Shown here one piece after another: positions 11,461-22,269 of a stretch of 64,000 bases of DNA. How positions within the stretch are numbered: position 1 is the first letter of the stretch; the number at the start of each line of letters is the position of its first letter. Source of the stretch: Paracamarosporium sp. OC-R06-R3 (Eukaryota; Ascomycota; Dothideomycetes; Pleosporales; Didymosphaeriaceae); NCBI GenBank assembly GCA_019828545.1, contig JACVRA010000135.1:1-64000 (forward strand), given 5' to 3'. The notes beneath the pieces were generated by a model that had not been told where the DNA came from, searched no databases, and saw only the letters and a program-made list of their open reading frames with translations. Made by a program: the position numbers and the translations under genes.

Positions 11461-14274
11461 ATGGAAGGGCACGCGACGACGGCGGCCGACGCCCCCCAGG
11501 ACCGCCCGAACGCCCTCGCCGACATCCACTTCGCATCTCTTGCAGATGCCGACCTCACGCCCTCCGAAGACGAGTCCCCCGAAGAGCGGACGCTGCAGCT
11601 GGAGACGGTGCAGTCGGCCATAGGAGTCAGCATCGGCCAGCAGCAGACGCGCTTGACCTCGCCCAAGACGCCTGCTGCCGAGAAGGCGGCCGCGCTGGAC
11701 GAGGGCGACGGTGGAGCACTCTTCGAGGGCTGGGAACAATCGCTGGAACAGCCCGCCGAACAAACCCCGCCGCCCGTACGTCGCCAGTTCCCTCGTGAAT
11801 CGGCCAGTCCATATGCGTCGGCGCAGAATAGCAACGCGGATCCTTCACAGAAGGAGCCTCTTGATCGCTTGCCCTCCCCGTGGCGGGCCCAGCCCAGAAC
11901 TTTCACCAAGCAGGATAATCACCGAGCTGCGCTGCGCGATACCCTCCACGCCAAGTCCAGGCGGCGTACCTTGTCTGGGGGCGCGAGTGACTACCTCAAG
12001 AAGTATATGCCATTCAATCTGCCGTCAATGCCAAAGACACCAAGCCTGCTCAGCTTCTCACTCCCAAGTTTCTCCGCTTCTTCCTTTGACAGTCTTGGCC
12101 GACATCCCCATGCACATGCACCCCAGCATCGTAAGCGCATATCCCCGGTTCAACGCCGTGGACCGCCTGAAACCTTCCCGCAGCACGACGGCACTCCTTT
12201 GACGAGACCTGCCCGCCGTGCGAGTAGATCCCGATCACGTAGCTTAAGCCGACCGCGACATACCGCTACCGAGCCTCTTGCACGGCGTAGATCTGGCCCG
12301 GAGGCAGGCGTATTTGCTGAGGACATAGACGGAGTCGTTACTCCCCCAGAAGCACCGAAAACCGAGATTAACAACCCGCCACCAGCAGCTCTCCGTAGAT
12401 CAAATTCAGAAGGCTCACTCTTGCTCTACCGCACTCGATCAATCGCTTCCTCGCTCGGCGATGACTCACGGTTCGAGAATGTATCGGAGCAAGTGAACAG
12501 TCGGTTGAAAGCGATCAAGGATAGCTGGCAAGATTCAAATTTCAAGCTCTCCGTTCCTTCCATGCCTAACTTCAGCTTTTCCTCTAGGGATGACTTATTT
12601 CGTAGACAGAGTGGCATGTCGACGCCACGGATAGCAAATGGAGATGGGTCCTCCAATATACGAGTCAGCTTCCTTGCCAACAGCTCTAACGCGCCATCAA
12701 GAAGAGCTTCAATACGGCGATCGAGAGCCAAAGAGGCCCCAGCGGATGCTAGAGGTATGCCTGCTGGCAGCGCAGCATCGCATCCTTATTTTACAGCAGC
12801 GCTCAACGATTTGGAGGGTGATTTGGTCATCCTAGGTGGCTATCGAGGTTCTATCCTCCGCTCCGCTGAGCCGCCACATCGCCAGCTTTGGGTTCCGATC
12901 AAAGTTGGTCTCAACCTTCGCAAGGTAGATCTTGAGATTGGACTGAATCATGAAGACGAAGAAACTATGGAAGAGCGTATCATTCCGGGTGGTATGCTCA
13001 CACACATTGGACCTGTTGACATTGCAAAGCGGCTATTCAAACGCTTGCGAGCATCCGAGAACGCGAGAACTGGTCGCTTGAGAGTGCACGATTACGGTTA
13101 CGACTGGAGACTATCACCACATCTGCTCAGTCGACGCATGATCAAGTATCTCGAAAATTTGCCTTGCAACCAGCCTGGCGTACCTGTAGAGAAACGCGGT
13201 GCCATCGTTATCGCACATTCTCTAGGTGGATTAATCACGCGACATGTGATCAATCAGCGGCCTGACCTGGTAGCGGGTGTCATTTATGCAGGCGTGCCTC
13301 AGAGGTGCATCAATATTTTGGGGCCTTTCCGAAACGGTGATGATGTCCTGCTTTCATCCCGCGTGTTGACGGCTCAAGTGAACTTTACGATTCGCACCTC
13401 TTACGCACTTTTGCCGCTAGATGGAAAATGCTTCATCAACAAGCACACCAAAGAAGAATATCCTGTTGACTTCTTCGACCCCAAGACATGGGAAGAATAT
13501 TGTCTGTCACCGTGCGTTGCTCCAGCTGTTCCAGCGCCTGCTCCAGCTCCTAGCTCAAATTTGAGCGTGAGTGGCTTGCTCAACGCAATGTCGCAAGCCC
13601 TTCCATCGCTACCGGGCCGCAAGAATAGCATGAGCGCATCGAAAGGCAATGATAGTACTACAAGCTTTAGTACCTCGCCCAACTTCTCTACTACGGCACT
13701 ACGAGACACTGCTCGCAACGCTGCTGACAAGGTGGCGGAGGGCGGTGCGCAAGCAACGGGTTTCGAACCTAAAATGCAAACCGACGTTGCAAATCCTTCG
13801 CCTGCCAGTACCAGTACCATTCCACACAATCAAGCAGTCGCCTACCTGAGCCGTACCCTTGCCGAGATCAAGCAATTCAAGCAGGAACTGGACTATCGCC
13901 CAGAGCACACTGCCTCAAATGCCTACCCACCTATTGCGCTCATCTATGGCAAGTCTACGCCGACGGTCTATGGCGCGAAAGTGGAAAGTCGCGAAGCAAT
14001 CAAGCGTGCCGATGCATATGACGAACTTGCATTTGCGAGTGGTGACGGCGTGGTGTTGGCGAGAGCGGCCATGGTACCACATGGCTACAGCGTGGTTCGT
14101 GGTGGAGTAGTACCCAGTGAAAGGGGTCATGTCACACTCTTGGGGGATCTGGAGGCGGTGGGCAAGTGTCTGCATGCTGTGATGGGTGCAAGAAAGAGGG
14201 GTATCGGCCTTGGCGAGGCAGCACGGAAAGGAAAGGAGATTGAGAAGGGCGAGATAGCAGGTGTGACGGCCTGA
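11461..14274 (+). CDS. LCAT/PGAP1-like alpha/beta hydrolase with long disordered N-terminus
   Basis: Single exon, 937 aa. Residues 1-440 are low complexity, rich in Ser, Pro, Arg and Glu, with an Arg/Ser cluster (RRASRSRSRSLSRPRH, ~257-272). The hydrolase part runs from about 441 to 690. It has GDLVILGGYRGSIL, then DYGYDWR (~545), then the nucleophile elbow AHSLGGL with Ser587, followed by AGVPQRC, as in lecithin:cholesterol acyltransferase and GPI-inositol-deacylase-type lipases. The catalytic Asp and His could not be placed with certainty. A second low-complexity linker (~690-790) precedes a conserved C-terminal block ending in GHVTLLGDLEAV. No TM segment or signal peptide, so it is probably cytosolic or peripherally membrane-bound. 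Lipid substrate unknown. A conserved uncharacterised fungal lipase family is the best description. Confidence 0.82.
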   Translation: MEGHATTAADAPQDRPNALADIHFASLADADLTPSEDESPEERTLQLETVQSAIGVSIGQQQTRLTSPKTPAAEKAAALDEGDGGALFEGWEQSLEQPAEQTPPPVRRQFPRESASPYASAQNSNADPSQKEPLDRLPSPWRAQPRTFTKQDNHRAALRDTLHAKSRRRTLSGGASDYLKKYMPFNLPSMPKTPSLLSFSLPSFSASSFDSLGRHPHAHAPQHRKRISPVQRRGPPETFPQHDGTPLTRPARRASRSRSRSLSRPRHTATEPLARRRSGPEAGVFAEDIDGVVTPPEAPKTEINNPPPAALRRSNSEGSLLLYRTRSIASSLGDDSRFENVSEQVNSRLKAIKDSWQDSNFKLSVPSMPNFSFSSRDDLFRRQSGMSTPRIANGDGSSNIRVSFLANSSNAPSRRASIRRSRAKEAPADARGMPAGSAASHPYFTAALNDLEGDLVILGGYRGSILRSAEPPHRQLWVPIKVGLNLRKVDLEIGLNHEDEETMEERIIPGGMLTHIGPVDIAKRLFKRLRASENARTGRLRVHDYGYDWRLSPHLLSRRMIKYLENLPCNQPGVPVEKRGAIVIAHSLGGLITRHVINQRPDLVAGVIYAGVPQRCINILGPFRNGDDVLLSSRVLTAQVNFTIRTSYALLPLDGKCFINKHTKEEYPVDFFDPKTWEEYCLSPCVAPAVPAPAPAPSSNLSVSGLLNAMSQALPSLPGRKNSMSASKGNDSTTSFSTSPNFSTTALRDTARNAADKVAEGGAQATGFEPKMQTDVANPSPASTSTIPHNQAVAYLSRTLAEIKQFKQELDYRPEHTASNAYPPIALIYGKSTPTVYGAKVESREAIKRADAYDELAFASGDGVVLARAAMVPHGYSVVRGGVVPSERGHVTLLGDLEAVGKCLHAVMGARKRGIGLGEAARKGKEIEKGEIAGVTA

Positions 14275-14934
14275 GTGATTGAAAGCCGGTTATGGGTTCG
14301 AATCGTAGAGATGCACTTTGAAAGAGTGATCGCAAAGGGTAGATAGAACCGAGCGATCAGGCTGATGATCACTCTAACATATACGAGCGTAAAATACCTA
14401 AACTAGATAATAGACGCGGTGTCGTCCTTTGAATTCCTCATAGTGACATGCCTGTAGCAGCATGCTACATGGCTTCACATAGCGCCTGCTTCGACGCTCA
14501 GCATTGCCGGTTCAAGGCTGCTACCTCTTTCAGATGTACACTGCTGATTGTATCCTTTTTGACTGCGGAGTAGTCCAAGGGTTCATGATGCTAGGATTGA
14601 ATCATTCTGGAGTCCGCGAGTGGACCATGCATTGCATAATCTCGAGCCACTTGAGCGTGGTACGACAGTCTATGATGCGGCCGTAAAGCCTACATAGACT
14701 AACATGGAAGGTGCAATCTTCAAAGGATATCCATGTGGTCCTCTAGACCTTCCGGGCAGCGCTCACCCAAAGTGTCATAGTGGTGCGCTTCTTCATCCAT
14801 AAACAATACCTTTTCCAGGACCATGGCTAGGACGGGAACTACGGTCCTAAGCGCATGGCGACATTAGCAAAACGCTGAGAGGATATCAGGGTAAGGGAAT
14901 GGTGCTTGGTGCTCAGGAAGATCCCGAGTCCAGC
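14275..14934. other. Convergent intergenic
   Basis: Lies between the 3' ends of the LCAT-like hydrolase (+) and SAP18 (-). No gene or repeat recognised. Confidence 0.5.
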
Positions 14935-15732
14935 CTACCATCGCCCTCTGCCGCGTCCACGTCCACCTTCTCGACCTCCTCGCCACCCGTACCCAGGCTC
15001 TCTCTCCGGTGGAGCCTCGCCTCGTCGCCATTCGCCAGATGGTACGCCCCCAAATTCTCTCCTCTCGTCAAAACGGCCTCCGCCCCTGCTGCCTCCCCTC
15101 CCAAACCCTTCGTGGCCTCCTCGCCCACCATACCCATTCGCGTACTCCCTCCCGCCTCCTCGACCCCCATACGTATCCCATGGTGGTAGTCCTCCCCTCG
15201 CAGGTCCAGTTGGTGGTGGCGGCGGCGCAGCTTGCACACTGCCATCCGGCAACGGGGGAAACACTGCGCATGAGACGTAATCCCCTATAACAAACTTTGC
15301 GTCCCCTAGACTCTTGTCTGGCTCTCCATCTAGCTGCTTTAGCGCTTCACTGACCTGGATTTTCCCATCGTTTCCTTCTTCCTCCGCTACAGTCTGTGCT
15401 CCAACGATCACACTACCCAACTCCCTGCTCGTGAACCGCGCAGGCGTCCCTGGTCGCTGCGGCCCATTCATGTCGCCGTATATCAGTCGAAAGGCAATGC
15501 GCGTACCAGCGTACGGTTGCGGAAGTAGGTTTGGTAATGTGGTGAGGAGCAGAGAGGAAAGTTCGCGCAGCGTGCAGCTCTGCCACGTGTAGATTTGGAG
15601 GTTTGGGGGTAGGCGGCGTGCGGGATCAAAATCGTCAGGATGGTGAAATGCGTTCTGTTTGTAGAATAGGCGCAAGAGAAAAGGAGTCGTGGTTTGGCGG
15701 TCAACCTTTGTAGAAGGCGGCGGGGAAGCCAT
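14935..15732 (-). CDS. SAP18: SAP18 (Sin3/ASAP complex subunit) with RGG-rich tail
   Basis: Single exon, 265 aa. Residues ~8-160 carry the SAP18 ubiquitin-like fold: KVDRQTTTPFLLRLFY, the ELQIYTW-type strand (here NLQIYTWQSCTLRELSSLL), RIAFRLIYGD and FVIGDYVSCAVFPP. SAP18 joins the Sin3-HDAC corepressor and, with RNPS1 and Acinus, the ASAP splicing-regulatory complex (established for the family). After a Pro run the last ~100 residues are Gly/Arg-rich with many RGG/RGR repeats (e.g. YGGRGGGREYANGYGGRGG). Such tails bind RNA and are arginine-methylated in other proteins. Animal SAP18 is about 150 aa, so the tail is an extension. Its start faces the PRP18 start across 331 bp. Confidence 0.92.
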   Translation of the reverse strand: MASPPPSTKVDRQTTTPFLLRLFYKQNAFHHPDDFDPARRLPPNLQIYTWQSCTLRELSSLLLTTLPNLLPQPYAGTRIAFRLIYGDMNGPQRPGTPARFTSRELGSVIVGAQTVAEEEGNDGKIQVSEALKQLDGEPDKSLGDAKFVIGDYVSCAVFPPLPDGSVQAAPPPPPTGPARGGLPPWDTYGGRGGGREYANGYGGRGGHEGFGRGGSRGGGRFDERREFGGVPSGEWRRGEAPPEREPGYGWRGGREGGRGRGRGRW

Positions 15733-16063
15733 TGTCGCGTTGATTGACGCGTCTTGTAGGAGCTTTGAGGCTCTAAGGATAATACAATGAATAGTGAGTA
15801 CAGTGCTTTCAAAAGATCATCGTCAGATTCAAAATACCCAATGGTAATGCGGAGATTAGATCAACTAATTAGCATAGTCTTGTCCAAACGATGTGGAGTT
15901 ACAGCCTGGAACAAAGCTTTGAACATGGGGAAGCTGCGACTAGCGCATCGGCAACGGTGAAATAATGTTCCGGCGCAAGTGAATCTGAGGCGTCAACGCT
16001 TTCTTCCTCATGATTACTTGACATACGAGAACCTCCCTTCCGATACGAAACCTCCCCATTACC
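15733..16063. promoter_or_regulatory. Divergent promoter SAP18/PRP18
   Basis: Only 331 bp separate the two initiator ATGs, so both core promoters must lie here or overlap. No TATA box stands out on either side, which fits two housekeeping genes. Confidence 0.6.
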
Positions 16064-17152
16064 ATGGATTTTGCAAAGCTGCTGTCAGCGCAAATCAACA
16101 AGGCCAAACAGACCGCACCATCTGCCGACTCGGGCGACAAGAAGTTCCTCAAACGCAGCGAGCTCGAAGCCCAGCGACAAGCCGCATATCGTGCCGAGCA
16201 AGAAGCCGCGGAGAAAGCCCGCCTCGATAAGCTCGCGCGCAAGCGGAAAGCAGAAGAAGAGGAGGCAGTAAAGGAGGAGGAGCGGCGCGAGAAGCGGAGG
16301 AAGCTGGCAGAGGAATCGAAACGGCGGCGGGAAGAAGAGGCAGAGGAGGAAGAGCGGAGGCGGAGAAAACGGCTAGGACTTCCGGATCTGCCACCGAAAA
16401 AGGTGGAGGGCGAGGAGGACGGCACTCCGGTTCCGGAAGATGAGGACATAAACGAGGATGAACTACTTGCGAAGTTGAGGACGCTGGATGAGCCGGCGAT
16501 TTTGTTTGGAGAAACGCACAAACAGCGATTGAAGCGGTACAAGAAACGTGTCGGAGCAGACAGCCTTAAGGCGATAATGACGGACGGACCTATACCCACG
16601 ACGTTGCAGCTTGTCCCAGAAAAAGACATGAAAGTAGAGCTCACGCTGCCGAAGGATAAAGACGATCGCGAATTCTTGTTTCGGCAACTCGCGAGCTACT
16701 TCACAATGGTGCTGCAAGAATGGGAAAATACTCTATCCCGGCGAACTCTCGAAGTCAAGAACAGCTACCCCGGAAAGCAAGCCTACAGCGCCATGGTGCA
16801 AGCTCGAGAGAACCTGCGGCCGCTCTTCAAAAAATTAGAAAAGTATGATCTACCCGAGAGTGTCCTCGAACCGGTCGTAGAAATCGTACACGCGGCGCAG
16901 GAACGGAGATACGTAGATGCAAATGACGGCTACTTGAGGCTCAGCATTGGTAAGGCGGCATGGCCGATTGGTGTGACCATGGTGGGTATTCACGAGCGAA
17001 GCGCAAGAGAAAAGTTGCATGAGAGCGATAAGAACGCGGCACATATCATGAGCGATGAGGTTACGAGGAAATATTTACAGAGCATCAAGCGGTGCCTGAG
17101 CTTTGCACAGACGAGGTGGCCACCCACGGACCAGTTGCAACTTATGGGCTAA
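16064..17152 (+). CDS. PRP18: Pre-mRNA splicing factor Prp18
   Basis: Single exon, 362 aa. It starts MDFAKLLSAQINKAK, followed by a long charged Lys/Glu/Arg coiled coil (~30-105). A PSP/SFM motif (LRTLDEPAILFGETHKQRLK, ~138-157) is shared with Prp4-type splicing proteins. The all-helical Prp18 domain (~200-355) contains the hallmark block GYLRLSIGKAAWPIGVTMVG and the WENTLSRR helix. Prp18 acts with Slu7 in the second catalytic step of splicing, docking the 3' splice site in the nucleus (established). Length and domain order are normal. Confidence 0.96.
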   Translation: MDFAKLLSAQINKAKQTAPSADSGDKKFLKRSELEAQRQAAYRAEQEAAEKARLDKLARKRKAEEEEAVKEEERREKRRKLAEESKRRREEEAEEEERRRRKRLGLPDLPPKKVEGEEDGTPVPEDEDINEDELLAKLRTLDEPAILFGETHKQRLKRYKKRVGADSLKAIMTDGPIPTTLQLVPEKDMKVELTLPKDKDDREFLFRQLASYFTMVLQEWENTLSRRTLEVKNSYPGKQAYSAMVQARENLRPLFKKLEKYDLPESVLEPVVEIVHAAQERRYVDANDGYLRLSIGKAAWPIGVTMVGIHERSAREKLHESDKNAAHIMSDEVTRKYLQSIKRCLSFAQTRWPPTDQLQLMG

Positions 17153-17993
17153 TGGTTTTATGCGTATTGGCACTTCGAGTCTTTGGGTAGATGCTCTGGA
17201 TGAGGCATGGTTAGCCCTTGAAAAGCAGTCATAGCGTCAAATGCATTTTCCTGTAGTCGTGATCAAGAGAGGGACTTTGTCCAGTGAGTGTCTAACACTC
17301 ACTTCGTCTCAGAGGGTGCCGGACTGGCTTGCAATTTGATTATACGAGGCTAACGCATGCGTTTGCAGCAATCGCGAAGTGCAAACGTGCGAAAGAAGTT
17401 ACTAGATTAGTGGAATGGGTAACACCCATGCTTGTGTACAAAGCTACAAAAATGGTGTGAGCAGCTGATTGACCAGAACTAGTGCCATCCGTAGAATAGG
17501 CAATAGGGATGTAAAGTTTAGATATTTGATTGTTTTGATGGGCTTTAGGGGTAGTTCTCTTAAATAAACAAATGAACACGAAAATGGCTGAGAACCAGAG
17601 ACAACAGCTTTTAAACAAGCAGACAGCGAGCAAATTGGGTGCACCATGTCTCATCATTAAGCTCAGTTAAAGAGCGACTATATATGCGATGAGTTTATAA
17701 GTGGCATGGTTTTTAGAACGCAAATGCTAATAGCTCAAAATTTAAATCATAATACAAAACCTTGAAGAGATATCTTTACAGTTTTCATGATATGTTTTCG
17801 CAAGGATCATGCGCTCTGGTCCAATGTCTTTTCAGCCAACGTTGTGCACGGCGTTCGTGCCTTCCTCAGATTTCCCCGGTCTGACACGGAAGTGACGCGC
17901 GTTCATGTGCCCCGCACACTCACTTCACTTCACCACATCTAATAGCCACCACTATTTCTCTTTACCAAATCGGACGCGGAAACTTTCCGAAAA
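17153..17993. other. Intergenic between PRP18 and DML1
   Basis: No gene recognised. It becomes A+T-rich between about 17500 and 17780. The last ~150 bp are CT-rich, typical of fungal promoters and 5' leaders, ahead of the DML1 start. Confidence 0.45.
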
Positions 17994-20011
17994 ATGCATG
18001 AGATCGTCACCCTTCAATTCGGGGAGCGGAGTAACTACCTTGGGACCCATTTTTGGAACACGCAGGTATGGACTTGTGCTGCAGCTCCTATGCTTTCTCA
18101 TCTCACTCTCCTTCTGTATTTTCTTTTTAACCTACTAATCGTCTCTTAACATTACCGTGCCCAATGAGTCTCCAGCAAGCTCACCATTTACACTTTCCCA
18201 ATTGTGTGCTTAGACATTGACCTCTTTCACCTTTGTGGTCGACTCCGTTCTTCAGCAACTTTGACACGCTCTCCAGGAATCCTACTTTACGTACCCGCCT
18301 GAGGCCGAGTCACCAGTCAACCATGACATACACTTTCGAGCTGGCATCGCCCCAGATGGCTCGGATACATTCACCCCACGGGCACTGATTTACGATCTCA
18401 AGGGTGCTTTTGGCAGCATGAAGAAGGTCAATGCCCTTTACGAACCCGAAGAAGATGCCAACGTTGATCGATCTGGCGTGTGGCCGTCGAAACCAATCAT
18501 CCAGCGCTCAGCACCAATACAGCAATCCACATATCAGACACACCTTGATGCTGGCCTTGATCCTCCTCCATTGACTACTTCCACTGTCCGATACTGGTCA
18601 GACTACTCTCGTGTCTTCTACCATCCCAAATCGTTGATACAGCTAGCTGAGTTCGAGGTGAACGACAGTCTGATGCCGTTCGAAAAGTGGCAAGTTGGCA
18701 TGGAGCTCTTTGAGAAGCTGGAAAGAGATGTCGACTTGGTAGATCGAGACCTTAGGCCCTTTGTTGAAGAGTGTGATGGGATGCAAGGTCTTCAAATCAT
18801 CACAGGTGTAGATGATGCTTGGGGAGGGTGGGCTAGTGGATGGCTTGAAAGACTGCGAGACGAGTATGGAAAGCTGAGTATCTGGACATGGGGACTTGGG
18901 GACCAGGGAGGCAATATGACGACCCCAAGGGTACGTGCCTTTGGCATGAAATTATTCGGTCCCTAATAGAAAACAGGAAAAACGGCTGCAGCAGATTGAA
19001 AACTCATCACGTTCGCTCCACGCACTCGCGGAACAGTCATCGGTGTACATCCCAATTTCCAATATGCCGATCAAAATACCGCCCTACATTTCCTTGAGTA
19101 GCACCTCATCATGGCACATTGGAGCGCTTCAAGCAGTGGCTCTGGAAAGTATGACAATATCTTCCCGGCTGAGATCTGCTGCTGGCGGCAGAGGAACTCT
19201 TCAAGACATTGAAGAGACTTTCAACAGCACCGGAAAGCGTCGGATCGCCAAACTGGAAATGAGTATTGCGGATCCAGACATTTTGTCAGAAAAGGCATCC
19301 GCACAAATCGCCCAAGCCGAAAAGGCGGGTTCCACCGCGTCTCATCAGACGAGCGAAGCGGATGAGCAATTGACGAATTTCGATGTCGACGCTTTCACCA
19401 AAGAATACAGGGTTGGAGCGCCGCGTCCTACAAAGCGAGATCATGTCTTCGGCAGAGCGGAAGCAGCGCGAGGCAATTGGGACCTGAGTGACGATCGCGA
19501 CCCTCATGATAGGTTCAAGGATGGGCCAGTGGTGCAAAGGTACGATACATTCAGAGACCCGCTCGGGATGAAATCATTCGTTATCCGTCTAGTCATGCGT
19601 GGGCACCGAGTACAAGAGACGAGTCAGCTCGTCGTACCATTGAAAAATGGATCACGATGACTATCAACTCTCTAACCGAGTGTCTCTGGTATGGCCTATG
19701 CGTATTTTGTGAAATATGCTAATCATCACTTGTACAGGTTTATCGCACCGGTGCTCTTCCCACTTCTCGATAGCTTCCCAGCATCGATGTTCGACATGGG
19801 CACGGGCGAAGCACGGAAGATCGCCGTTCACTCGGGGCTTACGACCAGCACCGCGGTTGCCGACCAGGTGCGGGCGGTGGAGCAAATTGTGCGCCGCATG
19901 CACATGGTTGGCATCGATGAGCGCGAGACATTGTGCAACGGACTGCAGACCATGGCAGAAGAATACGACGAAGGTTGGGACAGTGGGAGCGACAACGACG
20001 AGGACGACTGA
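17994..20011 (+). CDS. DML1: Dml1/misato family protein (tubulin/FtsZ-related)
   Basis: Five exons: 17994-18065, 18277-18930, 18977-19539, 19593-19688 and 19738-20011; 552 aa. The first exon encodes [20 protein letters not shown], the misato segment-II opening that mimics the tubulin N-terminus. The next gives [12 protein letters not shown]. The middle carries the tubulin-like block [12 protein letters not shown], and [10 protein letters not shown] follows. The acidic C-terminus reads [17 protein letters not shown]. Introns are 211, 46, 53 and 49 bp. The third and fourth were placed because the frame shifts to [20 protein letters not shown] and then [24 protein letters not shown] sequence. 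Yeast Dml1 and animal misato affect mitochondrial DNA inheritance, mitochondrial morphology and spindle function (established). Confidence 0.93.
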
Positions 20012-22269
20012 GGACCCCGGTTCGCACGGGAACCATGTCCAACGCGGTCTTTCAATCAAACGCAAGCGGTCAGTCTGACAGTGAGTATAATCGCGCTGTT
20101 ATCAATAAATGCACCAGTTCCCATCCGTCGCCCGCGATCTTGGATTGGCCTCAGGCCTCTCGCGTTATGCCAGCAAGAGCTGCAAGGCGGCCAAGTCCCC
20201 GGCCCATGCATGCCGCCCGGCAGCCTATCGATAGCAGACGCTATACGGATTCTGGCGCCTCCAATACTTCTGATACTGCGTCATGCCGCCCGATGAAATC
20301 ATGTTCTTGGGCGTCGGTCAACGGAAAAGAAAAGTGCTCTCGTGGGATTGTCGCGTGTGTGAAGTGGAGCAGGGCCGATTTTCGGGTGCTGAAACTTGGT
20401 GCCATGTTTTCGTCGGGTGGATGCACGCACGCCATCTGGTTGCCAGGCGGGGGCGTATCCATGGTCGGTGGCCAGGACATGGACGGGGCGGCACAGGCCG
20501 AAGACGTCTTTCACGAAGGCTGACAACCGTGGTTCGTGGACTGCAGGCTCTGCGTTGTGCAGGGCGACAGGCGGAGTGCCGTGGGTGCCACTGTAGGCAG
20601 GCAAGAAGCGGCGCTGCTAGGCGGTTGCGCCGTGCCGAAGAAGTACCTATCGCCAGCTAGCGGCGTGCTCAGTCATGCAGCCCGCGCCAACGCTTGGGCG
20701 GACCACGCTCAGCGACAACTCGACCTCGACGGCGGCCGCAACTGCTGCAGGAACAAGCAGAGGCCCGCGGGGTAGCTCAGGGCGCCGGACAGACGATCGT
20801 CGCGGGTACAGAACAGCGCGCCGTGTGCAAGAGCGCGCAGCAGAGCCGACGACGGTGATATCATGGCGGCGGCGGCGGGGGACACGGCGGAGGCGAGGCG
20901 TTGCGGCAGGATTGGCAGCCTCGACACCGGCCAACCGCGACGCCGCCAGCCAGCGTGCAGCGCCGCACCCATGCGTTTCGATAAAAGAGCCCTGCGAGGA
21001 TCGCCGCCGTGTGCCGAGGGCGCTGGCTCCGGGCGCCAGCGAGCCATGGTGCCTCCGACCTCCAAGCCCCCGCGACGCCGTACCCCGCCATCGCGATGGC
21101 AACCGCCATGAACCAGCCTCTGCGCTGCAGCCCGACGCCCCCTCTGCCCCCTCAACGGCGCAACGTGGACGCGCTGGCCAACGAGCGTGCTGACCGCGTG
21201 TGACAGGACCGTCGCATCGCCCACCGCGCCCATCAGCTCACTCCGCTCGATCAGCTCCCGGTGCGCCGCAAGTGGCAGCTGCGAAACATGTTCGGGGTCC
21301 ACTCTCAATAAGGCTGGCGGGAACAACACATGTCGACGCCGACCCAAGATCGTCGTGCTGCTATTCTAGTTGCTCAACCTTCACCACTGGCCCGTGCAGC
21401 CCAGGGCACCGAGCTAGCAAACGGCTGCTTGGGGCTATTGCATCATACTGGGGCACCTCGCGCGACTCTCGACTCACCAAGCGTACAATTGCACCTTCCG
21501 GAGCTACGCCCGAGATTTGCTCAATTGCTGCTGTTGGACGCTTGGTCGAATCGACGAATCGACGAATGGTCCGTCTCTAACAAAAAAAAAACTTCCAAAG
21601 GCTGACGAGCTTCGGCCATAGCATCCGCAAGGATCAGCTGCATGTTTCAACCTCTGCTTTTCTTGTAGAGTGCTGTCGTGAGAGGACCGAGCGGCACTGG
21701 CCCATAGCGTGCTGCTTACATCCCAGTCGACAAACCCACATGCAGCTTTTTGGGCTGGCATCCCAACTGATCCGCGAGCTTCGGTGAGATGCCCCATGTT
21801 GCCATTAACCTATCGGAGATCAACCTCAGCTATCGAAAGACCTCGTTCGTTGACCGCCCCCCACCGGCTGCTCCACTTACACGAGAGCTCGCCCTTGTGT
21901 CTACCTTGCCCAAACTTAACTCCACTCCACCAATACGGGCAAAAGCAGACGTAGCGGGCCCTAAGCTTCGCTTGGCACATGCAACCCTGCCGTTTCCACA
22001 GCATCAATCGTTGCTAGGATCCGAGTATCCAGATGGCTGGCAGTGCATATGCTAGCCCCCCTCGTGCAGTGCATATAAGCTCGCCCACCGCTCGTCAGCC
22101 CATTCTTGAGCCTCACCTCGCACAGTGATATCAACCAACCTCTGGTGATCTCTTCCAGCCTCCATCGGTCGCAACTCGCTCGCTACGGTTGCGCTGTAAC
22201 TTTCGCTATATATACCGACTGCCTGTCAACTGTACTGTCGCTGCCAAGTTCATCAACCGATCAAGAAAC
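20012..22269. other. Long intergenic region with a G+C-rich core
   Basis: Between about 20,030 and 21,350 the DNA is G+C-rich and open in several frames on both strands, which is expected from composition alone. The conceptual proteins are Arg/Ala-rich and look non-coding. The last ~250 bp contain CT-rich DNA and TATA-like elements of the repeat-protein gene. Confidence 0.45.
22074..22079 (+). promoter_or_regulatory. TATA-like box of the Pro/Tyr-rich wall-protein gene
   Basis: TATAAG lies 195 bp upstream of the ATG, followed by a CT-rich leader. Position and context fit a TATA box of a highly expressed wall-protein gene, but a second TATA-rich element lies at about 22,205. Confidence 0.4.

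Noticed and set aside
13752..13768. Second B-box-like match on the minus strand.
   Set aside because: It lies inside the LCAT-like coding frame and no tRNA folds around it.
20675..21347. Long overlapping frames on both strands (up to ~210 codons).
   Set aside because: Ala/Arg-rich translations in several frames at once are explained by G+C composition; no domain or splice continuity.
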